Assembly (NCBI GenBank): GCA_023253435.1
Contig: JALRGJ010000034.1
Coordinates: 1 to 9,987 of the forward strand
Length of the DNA stretch: 9,987 bases
DNA from: Ilumatobacteraceae bacterium
Lineage (GTDB): Bacteria; Actinomycetota; Acidimicrobiia; Acidimicrobiales; Ilumatobacteraceae
Direction of reading: 5' to 3'
Below the pieces are notes generated by a model. It did no database searches, was not told the DNA's origin, and worked only from the letters and a program-made list of their open reading frames with translations. Of the stretch, positions 1 through 6,846 are shown piece after piece; positions within the stretch are counted from its first letter, which is position 1, and every line of letters begins with the position of its first letter. The position numbers were made by a program, and so were the translations under genes.

Positions 1-214
1 TGGCATCACGTGTGAGAACGCCATCAGCCAAAGCAACCTCGCGATCACGGCTTACGTTGCGCACAGCTACTCGTGACACCTGCAAACGAATGCCAGTGCG
101 AGCCTCGATGACCTCTGCCTGGCGCTCAACAAGCTGAACAAATGCCGCACCGACATTGCCACAGCCAAGTACGCCAATGCGCACAACAGAATTGGATTCG
201 GGGGCTTTTGCCAT
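1..214 (-). CDS. hom: Homoserine dehydrogenase, N-terminal part (runs off left edge)
   Basis: This is the first 71 residues of an NAD(P)-dependent homoserine dehydrogenase, the cytoplasmic enzyme that reduces aspartate semialdehyde to homoserine on the way to threonine and methionine. After a short Ala/Pro/Ser leader the protein reads RIGVLGCGNVGAAFVQLV, a Rossmann nucleotide-binding fold with GCGNVG at residues 17–22, followed by a helix and the strand RLQVSRVAVRN that is typical of bacterial Hom. The ATG at 214 is the start; the ribosome site in front of it is weak. The rest of the gene lies outside the window, so the catalytic and any ACT domain cannot be judged. It sits downstream of lysA and a small zinc-ribbon gene, matching the actinobacterial argS–lysA–hom order, where thrC and thrB usually follow. 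The family call is firm. Cotranscription with lysA is inferred. Confidence 0.9.
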   Translation of the reverse strand, partial: MAKAPESNSVVRIGVLGCGNVGAAFVQLVERQAEVIEARTGIRLQVSRVAVRNVSRDREVALADGVLTRDA

Positions 215-268
215 AGGTACTACAGCCTATTGGGAGACCCTTGTGGCAAGCCATGGATTTAGATGGAC

Positions 269-448
269 TTACCAGTCTTCAGATTCCACCTCATCGAGGT
301 CGAGATCTTCATCAAAGTCCATATCTTCTGCATAACCCTCTGGCAGGTCCATCTCAGACACGGTGAGACCACATTGTGTACATCGTTGATCGAGGCCATA
401 GCCCACAACAGGCGCACCACACTCGGGACACATTTCTATTTCTCTCAT
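269..448 (-). CDS. Small zinc-ribbon protein with highly acidic C-terminal tail
   Basis: A 59-residue protein of unknown function. The N-terminal third is a compact treble-clef/zinc-ribbon motif: CPEC at residues 7–10 and CTQC at 23–26, joined by a 12-residue hairpin, so four cysteines are placed to bind one Zn. From residue 32 to the end, 15 of 28 residues are Asp or Glu and none is basic; the whole protein has only two arginines. The ATG at 448 is preferred because GGGAGG lies five bases upstream. An in-frame GTG at 454 overlaps that ribosome site and is less likely. The gene lies 92 bp after lysA and 54 bp before hom on the same strand, where other actinobacteria usually have lysA directly followed by hom. 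I infer a protein- or nucleic-acid-binding accessory role. No specific function is supported. Confidence 0.75.
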   Translation of the reverse strand: MREIEMCPECGAPVVGYGLDQRCTQCGLTVSEMDLPEGYAEDMDFDEDLDLDEVESEDW

Positions 449-540
449 CTTCACCTCCCTCTTGGCTCAACACTGACAAGTTGAACCATAAGAAAGAGGT
501 GCGTCAGAGGTGGAAGACCTCTGTCTTTAGCGGTGCGGGG
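449..540 (-). promoter_or_regulatory. Structured leader between lysA and the zinc-ribbon gene
   Basis: Read on the minus strand, this 92-nt gap folds on paper into two hairpins. The first, at 505–523, has perfect 7-bp arms CAGAGGT/ACCTCTG around a 5-nt loop. The second, at 464–487, pairs GGTTCAAC with GTTGAGCC (one G·U) around an 8-nt loop. Between them lies CACCTC (496–501), which is exactly complementary to the GAGGTG (452–457) containing the ribosome site of the downstream gene. AAGAGG just after the second hairpin can also pair with CCTCTT. The ribosome site could therefore be masked or exposed by alternative pairing. The first hairpin lacks a following run of U, so it is a poor intrinsic terminator. 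The pairings are seen in the sequence; regulatory function is inference. Confidence 0.4.
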
Positions 541-1812
541 TTAAACGTCGAGGCGAGTGAGATCTTCTGGGGTCTCACGGCGCACAACCAGGCGTGCTTC
601 ACCATGACGAACAAACACAACAGCTGGCCTCAGCACTTTGTTGTAGTTGCTTGCCATGGCGTATCCGTATGCGCCAGTGACAGGGGTAAGTAGGAGGTCT
701 CCCACTTTCACATTGGGCGCAACATGTGCGTTGAGAATGAGAATGTCGCCGCTCTCACAATGCTTGCCCACTATGCGCGCTTCATCGGAACGATGGTCGT
801 TCATACGCATGGGGTCATAGGCCTCATATTCACTGCCGTACATCATGGGGCGAGAGTTATCACTCATCCCACCATCTACAGAAATGTATGTGCGAATACC
901 TTCAATGGGTTTCACGGTGCCCACCGTGTACACGGTGACACCGGCTCGAGCAACAATGCTCCTCCCTGGTTCTACATACACACGCGTTCCTGTTGGTAGC
1001 GACTGTGTTGCGCGATGAAATACCTGTGCCCACTCTTGCATGGAGGGAGCAACATCCTCTTCTGTATACGCAACTCCAAGACCTCCACCTAACGTGAGTT
1101 CTGGTAGTTGAAGTGAAGCAAAGAGAGACACCATCACTTGTGCCGCTGCTTCAAAGTTCTCTACAGCCAACACATTGGAACCAATATGACAATGAATGCC
1201 CACAAGATTCAGAAATGATGAGGCTTTGCATTTTTCTATTGCCTTATGTGCATCACCATTTGCCAAATTGAAGCCAAACTTTGAGTCATCTTGACCAGTG
1301 GAGATGTACGCGTGAGTTTCCACGTGAACACCCGGAGTGATTCGAATTTGCACGCGAGGTGCAGGTGCCCCCGCCTTATGTAATTTCTCAATTCGATCAA
1401 TCTCGTCGAAGCTGTCAACGACAATGTGGCGTACACCTGCAGTCATTGCAGTTTTTAACTCATCGTCAGACTTGTTGTTGCCATGCAAAACACATCTATT
1501 TGCTGGCACACCCGCCTCTAGTGCAACAAACAGTTCTCCCCCCGTTGCAACATCAAGCAACAAACCTTCTTCGTGCGCCAAACGAGCCATTGCCTTGCAT
1601 AAGAAGGCTTTCGACGCATAAATCACATTGTCTGGCCCAAAGGAAGCAACTGCCTGTTTGCACTGTGAACGCAGATTTTCCTCGTCATAGACAAACAAAG
1701 GAGTTCCAAATTGTTGTGCCAGATGATCTATCTGTACACCTCCAATAGACAGAACTCCATTGGCATCAATGGTTGAACTTGTGGGCAGCAAAGACATGTT
1801 GATACTCATCAC
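541..1812 (-). CDS. lysA: Diaminopimelate decarboxylase
   Basis: This PLP-dependent, fold-III decarboxylase converts meso-diaminopimelate to L-lysine and CO2, the last step of lysine synthesis, in the cytoplasm. It is 423 residues long, which is normal for the family. The PLP lysine is K68 in YASKAF. HGNNKS (110–115), GIHCHIGSN (205–213) and the glycine loop GGGLGVAY (242–249) form the alanine-racemase-like barrel and bind phosphate. EPGRS (281–285) is the classic decarboxylase signature. C352 in CESGD contributes to the partner subunit's active site in known LysA dimers. Near the C-terminus, TGAYGYAMASNYN is also typical. The start is ambiguous: GTG at 1812, used for this numbering, or the adjacent ATG at 1809; GGAG lies 5 or 8 bases upstream respectively. 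Both overlap the end of argS, which implies translational coupling, as in the known actinobacterial argS–lysA operon. Confidence 0.97.
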   Translation of the reverse strand: MMSINMSLLPTSSTIDANGVLSIGGVQIDHLAQQFGTPLFVYDEENLRSQCKQAVASFGPDNVIYASKAFLCKAMARLAHEEGLLLDVATGGELFVALEAGVPANRCVLHGNNKSDDELKTAMTAGVRHIVVDSFDEIDRIEKLHKAGAPAPRVQIRITPGVHVETHAYISTGQDDSKFGFNLANGDAHKAIEKCKASSFLNLVGIHCHIGSNVLAVENFEAAAQVMVSLFASLQLPELTLGGGLGVAYTEEDVAPSMQEWAQVFHRATQSLPTGTRVYVEPGRSIVARAGVTVYTVGTVKPIEGIRTYISVDGGMSDNSRPMMYGSEYEAYDPMRMNDHRSDEARIVGKHCESGDILILNAHVAPNVKVGDLLLTPVTGAYGYAMASNYNKVLRPAVVFVRHGEARLVVRRETPEDLTRLDV

Positions 1813-3542
1813 ATTTGCTCCGGTGCACGTATGCCAAGCAACGCAAGGCCCTGTTCCATGACTCTGGCTGTGGCGTCACACAAAGCTAAACGAGACATCT
1901 TGAGTTCTTCAGACTCTGCCTTTAACACCGAGCAATGCTCGTAGAAAGACGTGAAGTCACTTGCGAGATCAAACAAATATGTACACATCTTGTGCGGACT
2001 CAACGTGTCGATCATTTCCCATGTTGCAGAATCGAAACGCAAGATGCGTAATGCAAGTGCTCGCTCTTTAAGGTCTGCAAGTGTTGGCACTACAGAACGC
2101 ACTGTTTCCCTGTGTATTTCTGCCCTGCGAAAGATGCTGCAAATTCGAGCATGCGCATATTGCAAATACGGAGCAGTGTTGCCTTCAAAAGACAACATGC
2201 GATCCCAATCAAAGATGTAATCCTTGATGCGATCAGTGCTGAGATCTGAATACTTCACTGCGCCAATGCCAATCATGTGTGCCACCTGTGCACGATCTTC
2301 ATGAGACATAGAAGGATTCTTCTCGGCAATAGCAAGCGTTGCTCGCTCCACGGCTTCATCGAGAAGTGACGCCAATTTCACGGTGTCGCCGGCACGGCTC
2401 TTGAGCATTTTGCGATCTGAGCCCAGCACGCTGCCAAATGCAACATGATTCATTACGTAGTTCTCCGGCAACCAACCAGCCATGCGTGCAACTGCTTCCA
2501 CCATTTGTAGATGCTGTGCCTGAGGAGAACCCACCACATATAACAAGGTGCGAGCACCTATGCGCTCAACACGGTCGATAACGCACGCAAGGTCTGACGT
2601 GGCGTAGTTGTAGCCACCATCTCCCTTTCTAATAATGAGTGGCAACGGCTCGTTATCTCTATTAGTGAAGCCTTCTGGGAAGACCACCTCTGCCCCGTCG
2701 CTTTCTTGCAACAGACCTGCAGTGTGTAAACGCTCCACAACAGGCAATAACAGATCGTTGTAAGCGCTCTCTCCCATGAGATCATCGTCAGTCAGCAACA
2801 CATCGAGTTGTGAATACACCTTGTTGAAATAACGGGTGCTCTCTTTTACAAGTGTGCGCCACAATGCAAGAGTTTCTTCATCTCCACCTTGCAGCATCAC
2901 CACTCTGTTGCGTGCACGTGTTTTGAATTCATCAGATCCCTCAAACTTGCCACGTGCTTGTTTGTAGAACCCGTCGAGATCTCCCACACCTAATTCATGT
3001 GCCGCATTCTCTTCACCCAAATCGATGAGGTGTTCAATGAGCATTCCAAATGGCGTACCCCAGTCACCAATGTGGTTTTCTCGCACCACAGTGTGGCCAA
3101 CAAAAGACAATGCGCGCACAAGAGCATCACCAATAACAGTGGAACGCAAATGACCAACATGCATCTCCTTCGCAACATTTGGCGCCGAGTAGTCCACCAC
3201 AATCTTGTGAGCATCTGTAGAAGTGCGAACTCCAAGTTGTGCGCTGCTCATTGCATCTGCAGTTTGTTGCGCAATAAACGAGTCGGTGAATACAAGGTTG
3301 ATAAAACCGGGACCAGCAATTTCTGTGCTTGCCAGAATGTCACTGAGATCACCGGCGGCATCGAGAACTTTTTGTGCAACATCACGTGGCTGCACACCCA
3401 ACTCTTTTGCAAGAGCTAATGCACCGTTTGCCTGAGCATCGGCTCTTTCCGATGGCCGCACCACGGGGTCGCAAGGGCGACCAGCAACATGGCTGAAAGC
3501 AGGAGCCAAGCGCTCAGCAACGGAAATAAGTGGATCAGCCAT
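1809..3542 (-). CDS. argS: Arginyl-tRNA synthetase
   Basis: A class I aminoacyl-tRNA synthetase that attaches arginine to tRNA-Arg; 577 residues, a normal length. An N-terminal ArgS additional domain (about 1–100, with EIAGPGFINL at 74–83) precedes the Rossmann catalytic core. The HIGH-type motif is HVGH (128–131) in the ArgS hallmark context EMHVGHLRST. The second signature is KMLKSRAGDTVKL from residue 378, the degenerate KMSKS equivalent found in ArgS. The C-terminal helical DALR anticodon-binding domain (from about 455) ends with the typical ALLGIRAPEQM. ATG at 3542 is supported by GGAG five bases upstream. Its end overlaps lysA (GTGATG junction). A tRNA-Arg gene stands 88 bp upstream on the opposite strand, so its substrate is encoded next door. 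Confidence 0.97.
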   Translation of the reverse strand: MADPLISVAERLAPAFSHVAGRPCDPVVRPSERADAQANGALALAKELGVQPRDVAQKVLDAAGDLSDILASTEIAGPGFINLVFTDSFIAQQTADAMSSAQLGVRTSTDAHKIVVDYSAPNVAKEMHVGHLRSTVIGDALVRALSFVGHTVVRENHIGDWGTPFGMLIEHLIDLGEENAAHELGVGDLDGFYKQARGKFEGSDEFKTRARNRVVMLQGGDEETLALWRTLVKESTRYFNKVYSQLDVLLTDDDLMGESAYNDLLLPVVERLHTAGLLQESDGAEVVFPEGFTNRDNEPLPLIIRKGDGGYNYATSDLACVIDRVERIGARTLLYVVGSPQAQHLQMVEAVARMAGWLPENYVMNHVAFGSVLGSDRKMLKSRAGDTVKLASLLDEAVERATLAIAEKNPSMSHEDRAQVAHMIGIGAVKYSDLSTDRIKDYIFDWDRMLSFEGNTAPYLQYAHARICSIFRRAEIHRETVRSVVPTLADLKERALALRILRFDSATWEMIDTLSPHKMCTYLFDLASDFTSFYEHCSVLKAESEELKMSRLALCDATARVMEQGLALLGIRAPEQM

Positions 3543-3593
3543 GGGTTCTCCATTCTGCCCCGAGCAGAGCCCTCATACAGCGTTCCTTTTTTC

Positions 3594-3622
3594 TTGCCTT
3601 AGACTGAGCCACGCGTGACCAT
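3594..3622 (+). promoter_or_regulatory. Possible promoter of tRNA-Arg
   Basis: TTGCCT (3594–3599) and GACCAT (3617–3622) are 17 bp apart and would start transcription a few bases before the mature tRNA at 3631. The -35 match is fair and the -10 match is poor. The -10 candidate lies inside a perfect inverted repeat CGTGA-CCA-TCACG (3614–3626). No convincing promoter for argS was found in the same 88-bp divergent gap. Confidence 0.25.
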
Positions 3623-3630
3623 CACGTCAC

Positions 3631-3706
3631 GCTCACGTAGCTCAGCGGATAGAGCACTTGCCTCCGGAGCAAGGGGTCGCAGGTTCAATTCCTGCCGTGA
3701 GCGCCA
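3631..3706 (+). tRNA. tRNA-Arg, anticodon CCG
   Basis: A complete 76-nt cloverleaf. The acceptor stem GCTCACG (3631–3637) pairs perfectly with CGTGAGC (3696–3702). The D stem is GCTC/GAGC (3640–3643 with 3652–3655). The anticodon stem CTTGC/GCAAG (3657–3661 with 3669–3673) encloses loop CTCCGGA, with anticodon CCG at 3664–3666 reading CGG arginine codons. The T stem GCAGG/CCTGC closes loop TTCAATT. Discriminator base G3703 is followed by an encoded CCA at 3704–3706. The variable loop is five bases (3674–3678). No mismatch is seen in any stem. It diverges from argS and converges on the DinB-like gene, whose stop codon is 39 bp away. No clear terminator is visible in that gap. Confidence 0.97.
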
Positions 3707-3745
3707 ATTGTGTCTGTTGCTCGTATGGCGTTGCGGTGAGGAGTT

Positions 3746-4315
3746 CTACGAGGTCATGCCTTCCAGGCCAACAAACCCACGAGCAAGTTCAATCTCACCC
3801 ATGTGGCGAAGCCCGTGTTGATACAACCAGCATTCAATACCGTCGAGAACTGTGAGCCCATCTGGGCCGGCCACACGTGCTGAAAAAGTGTTTGCAACTG
3901 CAGGGCCAAATGGACGTGTGAGAAGAACACGATCCAACTCTGCGGGGTCCAAGTTGGCAAGCCATTTTTCTGTACGAGCAAAAACTTTGTTCATGTAGTC
4001 AATAAAGGCCTCATAGTTGCCAATTTGTTGCACGTCCATCTCATCGACAGTTTTGTGTTTGCCATGATCACGAATTGCTGGGTTGATGGCATCGAGAATT
4101 TCATCGTTACAGATGAATGGCTCACCAGAGAGCATCAGAAAAGAAGCGTCGTGCATATTCACATAATGAAAGAGAGAGAATGCAATGGGCATCACTCGTG
4201 GCTTTTCACGATGGTTCACTTGTTCCAGCGTCATTGACGATGTTGCATCTTCATACAGTGAAAACATTGCGCGGAATCTGCGGCGTAATGAGTCGAGAAT
4301 GAGTTCGTTAGACAT
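3746..4315 (-). CDS. DinB-like superfamily protein
   Basis: A 189-residue protein that looks like a member of the DinB/YfiT metal-binding four-helix-bundle superfamily. Known members include thiol transferases and many uncharacterised stress proteins; despite the name they are unrelated to DNA polymerase IV. The supporting signs are an all-helical profile, the first-helix pattern LRRRFRAMFSLYEDATSSM, a conserved-looking LFHYVNMHDASFL segment with H50 and H55, and the C-terminal QHGLRHMGEIELARGF segment with H167 and H171, where DinB proteins place the rest of a three-His metal site. The start is ATG at 4315, backed by GAGGGGG just upstream; an in-frame codon at 4351 would add 12 residues that look non-coding. 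It is the last gene of the multicopper oxidase–yqeY–thioesterase run, 48 bp after the thioesterase. The substrate is unknown. Confidence 0.65.
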   Translation of the reverse strand: MSNELILDSLRRRFRAMFSLYEDATSSMTLEQVNHREKPRVMPIAFSLFHYVNMHDASFLMLSGEPFICNDEILDAINPAIRDHGKHKTVDEMDVQQIGNYEAFIDYMNKVFARTEKWLANLDPAELDRVLLTRPFGPAVANTFSARVAGPDGLTVLDGIECWLYQHGLRHMGEIELARGFVGLEGMTS

Positions 4316-4363
4316 AGTGCCCCCTCTGTGTGCGGCGTGACTTACCGACACACCATTGTTGCC

Positions 4364-4990
4364 TTATTTTGAAGCGCTTCGTGCCTCAGAAATGAGTGCA
4401 TTGAATTTTTTCTCGTCCCGAAACACAAAGATGGCCTCAGCGGAGGCCGTGACCTCTCCCCCATATGTGATCTCTCCGGTCACTCGAAATTTGCGCTCAA
4501 AGACTTCTTCAATGCGCGCATACGCCACCAGATCTGCATTGAGGGGTGTGGGGCGTTTATAGGTGATGTTTAAAGACCCAGTCACACAGTTACGCCCAGT
4601 GAATAAGCGAGTTCTTCCCAACACATCATCGAGAAGAGCGGCCACGAATCCGCCATGAACACATGCGGGTGGCCCCTGGTATCCCTCGTGGAATCGGACA
4701 TACGCAGTGAGTTCATTCTCGCCATATTCATACTTCACAGGCGGAGCTATGGGATTTTTGGTTCCCATCAGCGGACTATTCGTGTTGCGCAAAATGGACT
4801 CTTGGCCAAGAGGCAGAGACGTTGCATTGTCAATGCGGTCTGCAAGTAGTTCTGCAGCTGTGGCCATTTCTTCATCGTTCACTTCTGGGTGAACGTGATA
4901 CAACGACTTCAATGCACGACGCAGTGCAGTAACGGTGCGATTCATTGCTTCCGATAACGGCGTCAGAAGCGGCTCTTGAAATTGCGCCAT
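4364..4990 (-). CDS. Hotdog-fold thioesterase, PaaI-like
   Basis: A 208-residue cytoplasmic acyl-CoA thioesterase candidate. The hotdog core starts around residue 85 and carries ACVHGGFVAALLDDVLGRT, with HGG at 112–114 and the acidic D121/D122 on the central helix. This is the pattern of PaaI/YbdB-type enzymes, which hydrolyse acyl- or aryl-CoA thioesters. The later strands NCVTGSLNITYKRPTPLNADLVAYARIEEV and KFRVTGEITYGGEVTASAEAIFVF complete the sheet. The first 80 residues are an extra mostly helical extension, longer than in minimal ~140-residue thioesterases, and are of unknown role. The start ATG at 4990 overlaps the yqeY stop by one base (TGATG), which points to coupled translation. The acyl substrate cannot be read from the sequence. 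Confidence 0.85.
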   Translation of the reverse strand: MAQFQEPLLTPLSEAMNRTVTALRRALKSLYHVHPEVNDEEMATAAELLADRIDNATSLPLGQESILRNTNSPLMGTKNPIAPPVKYEYGENELTAYVRFHEGYQGPPACVHGGFVAALLDDVLGRTRLFTGRNCVTGSLNITYKRPTPLNADLVAYARIEEVFERKFRVTGEITYGGEVTASAEAIFVFRDEKKFNALISEARSASK

Positions 4991-5451
4991 CAGCCAAGTG
5001 CCGCTTTCACAAGCGCTGCGATCTTTGCACCATCTGCCGAAGAGCCAACTCTTTCGCGCACGGCTTTCACAACAACACCCATTGCCTTTGGACCAGAATT
5101 GCCTGCCGCTGTTGCATTGGCAACTTCTTCAGTCACGATTACCTGAAGATCTGCGTCAGACATTGCTGCGGGGAGATACTTGGCAAGGATCTCTACCTCA
5201 GCACGTTCTTTAGCGGCAGCATCAGCACGACCATTTTGTTCGTAGATCTCTGCAGACTCGGCACGTTTTTTGGATTCAGCCTGTAGCACCTTGATGACTT
5301 GGTCATCAGAGAGTGCTATGGCTTCATCTCCGGCTACCTCCGCATTAGTAATGGCAGATAAAGCCATTCGTAATGTTGAACGCTTCATCTCATCTTTGGC
5401 CTTCATGGCCTCAGTGAGATCATCTTGGAGGGTCTGTTTGAGTGAAGTCAC
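4990..5451 (-). CDS. yqeY: GatB/YqeY domain protein
   Basis: A 153-residue stand-alone YqeY protein, at the normal family length. YqeY resembles the C-terminal tRNA-contacting region of GatB, the amidotransferase subunit that makes Gln-tRNA and Asn-tRNA; the role of the free protein is not settled. The family pattern is clear: an N-terminal helix SLKQTLQDDLTEAMKAKDEMKRSTLRMALSAI, a Lys/Arg-rich middle (ESKKRAESAEIYEQNGR), EILAKYLPAAMSDADL, and the C-terminal MGVVVKAVRERVGSSADGAKIAALVKAAL helix hairpin. The start is GTG at 5451, chosen because it aligns with the usual family start; the ribosome site is weak. It begins 18 bp after the multicopper oxidase stop and overlaps the thioesterase start by one base. 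Confidence 0.92.
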   Translation of the reverse strand: MTSLKQTLQDDLTEAMKAKDEMKRSTLRMALSAITNAEVAGDEAIALSDDQVIKVLQAESKKRAESAEIYEQNGRADAAAKERAEVEILAKYLPAAMSDADLQVIVTEEVANATAAGNSGPKAMGVVVKAVRERVGSSADGAKIAALVKAALG

Positions 5452-5469
5452 CCAAACAGTTTGCCTTAT

Positions 5470-6846
5470 TTAGCTAACGATGAGCGCAGTCACCATCCAC
5501 TTCATGCCAGATGATGTCTCAGCATGGGTGAGAATGTGACAGTGCCAAGCCCATACACCCTTGTCTTGCGCGGTGTAGAGAACACTCCAACGCTCACCGG
5601 GGGCCACGTTGATGGTGTCTGACCAGAATGGTGACTCCAGCATCTTGCCATCTTTTGCAACTACCAAACCATGTGGCTGGTGCATGTGCATAGGGTGGCT
5701 CATCAAGCCTTCGTTGTAATAGTGAACAAGCATTGTCTCACCCAACTTCATTGCATATGGAGTTGTTGCGGGGAATGACTTGCCGTTTAACGAAAGTCCA
5801 ATGGTGCCGGCATCGTTCAAAGTCATGACAACTTCTTGCTCCACTTTGCCGTCTTTGTCTTTTGTTTTACCAGCTGCTGCTTTCATTGCCATTGACTTGT
5901 AGTCACCAATGATGAGTGCCCCAGCAAGACCATTGGGAATTTGCACCTGAGCGTTGTGGTGAGAGTGATACATACCCACTGCTGGTTCCACTGCTGTCCA
6001 CTCGTAATTAAAAGTTTCACCAGGCTTAATTGCTTTTTGGGTGTATGGGTCTACTCCGTCCATGGAGTTAGGAACTCGAATGCCGTGCAAGTGCAAAGAG
6101 GTTGATTCTGGAAGTTCATTCTTCAAAACCAACTTGATCTTGTCGCCAACATTTGCGTGCATTGTTGGTCCAGGGATCTGACCGTTGTAAGACCATCCCT
6201 TAACCATCTTTCCTGGCTCTACTTCCCAATCAACAATCTTTGCTGTGAGGTTCCACACTTTGGTTCCGTCTGCCTCAATTGTTGGCTCAAGTTCTTGCGC
6301 GCCAAGACCCGTTGTCTTTGCAGGGAACTGCTTTGCAACAGCTTCCATTGCCTTATCCATTTCCTCGTTGGTCATAGGAGCCATGGTGGAGTCTGTTGAT
6401 GCTGCACCGCTTGCAGATTCACTCACACCAAGTGTTGCCACCATGCCGGAGTCTTTGTGACCTGTGATCTCACAAATAAGTTCTATTCCACTGTTGACAT
6501 CGCCAAGCTCAAGGAGAGCGTGTTCACCAGCAGGAAGATTGGGAGTGCGCTTGTTCAAACTTGGAACAGCCAAGTTGTGCTCTGCAGCACCAGCGTTGTG
6601 AACATTCAAAACAACCTTGCCCGGTGGAACAGTTGTAGGGCTCAGTGTTACAGCAAATTCAGTAAGAGTTACCGACACTGTTGTTACTGAACTACCACCG
6701 CTTGATGAAACAGTGCTTCCCTTTGCAACTGATACAACTCCAATTGCTCCTATTGCAGTCACCATTGCGATAACTGCAAGCATCATTAATGAAAACATTG
6801 CGTTTCCACTAGCAAGAAGATTCTTCTTTGATTGTTGTTCTGACAT
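5470..6846 (-). CDS. Membrane-anchored multicopper oxidase with N-terminal cupredoxin domain
   Basis: A 458-residue envelope protein expected to oxidise metals, phenols or other donors and reduce O2. A short cytoplasmic tail (1–15) is followed by one hydrophobic segment (about 16–41), probably an uncleaved anchor, and a Ser/Gly linker. Domain A (about 54–142) is a plastocyanin-like cupredoxin with a full blue-copper set: H90, C125, H130, M135. A second linker is followed by a two-domain laccase-like unit. Its first domain carries HLHG (252–255) and YHSHH (293–297). Its last carries HPMHMH (384–389), HCH (435–437), H441 and M448. The paired HxH motifs form the trinuclear site. A type-1 site with C436 appears only in the last domain, as in type-B small laccases. 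ATG at 6846 has GGGAG six bases upstream. NirK-type nitrite reductase is less likely because all trinuclear histidines are present. It leads the yqeY run. Confidence 0.88.
   Translation of the reverse strand: MSEQQSKKNLLASGNAMFSLMMLAVIAMVTAIGAIGVVSVAKGSTVSSSGGSSVTTVSVTLTEFAVTLSPTTVPPGKVVLNVHNAGAAEHNLAVPSLNKRTPNLPAGEHALLELGDVNSGIELICEITGHKDSGMVATLGVSESASGAASTDSTMAPMTNEEMDKAMEAVAKQFPAKTTGLGAQELEPTIEADGTKVWNLTAKIVDWEVEPGKMVKGWSYNGQIPGPTMHANVGDKIKLVLKNELPESTSLHLHGIRVPNSMDGVDPYTQKAIKPGETFNYEWTAVEPAVGMYHSHHNAQVQIPNGLAGALIIGDYKSMAMKAAAGKTKDKDGKVEQEVVMTLNDAGTIGLSLNGKSFPATTPYAMKLGETMLVHYYNEGLMSHPMHMHQPHGLVVAKDGKMLESPFWSDTINVAPGERWSVLYTAQDKGVWAWHCHILTHAETSSGMKWMVTALIVS

Noticed and set aside
505..523. 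Hairpin after lysA as an intrinsic terminator
   Set aside because: The 7-bp stem is good, but the following minus-strand bases are ACGCACCTCTTTC rather than a run of T, and same-strand genes continue just downstream.
376..693. Plus-strand open frame across the zinc-ribbon gene and the end of lysA
   Set aside because: It overlaps two well-supported minus-strand genes, has low-complexity, non-family protein sequence and no ribosome site; it is a shadow frame.
2997..3419. 140-codon plus-strand open frame inside argS
   Set aside because: It lies opposite the conserved catalytic core of argS and its translation is Cys/His-rich with no recognisable domain.
3746..4315. DNA polymerase IV or DNA-damage function for the DinB-like gene
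   Set aside because: The DinB/YfiT four-helix superfamily shares only the name with polymerase IV; no polymerase motifs are present.
4316..4351. 12-residue N-terminal extension of the DinB-like protein
   Set aside because: It would read through the strong ribosome site of the ATG at 4315.
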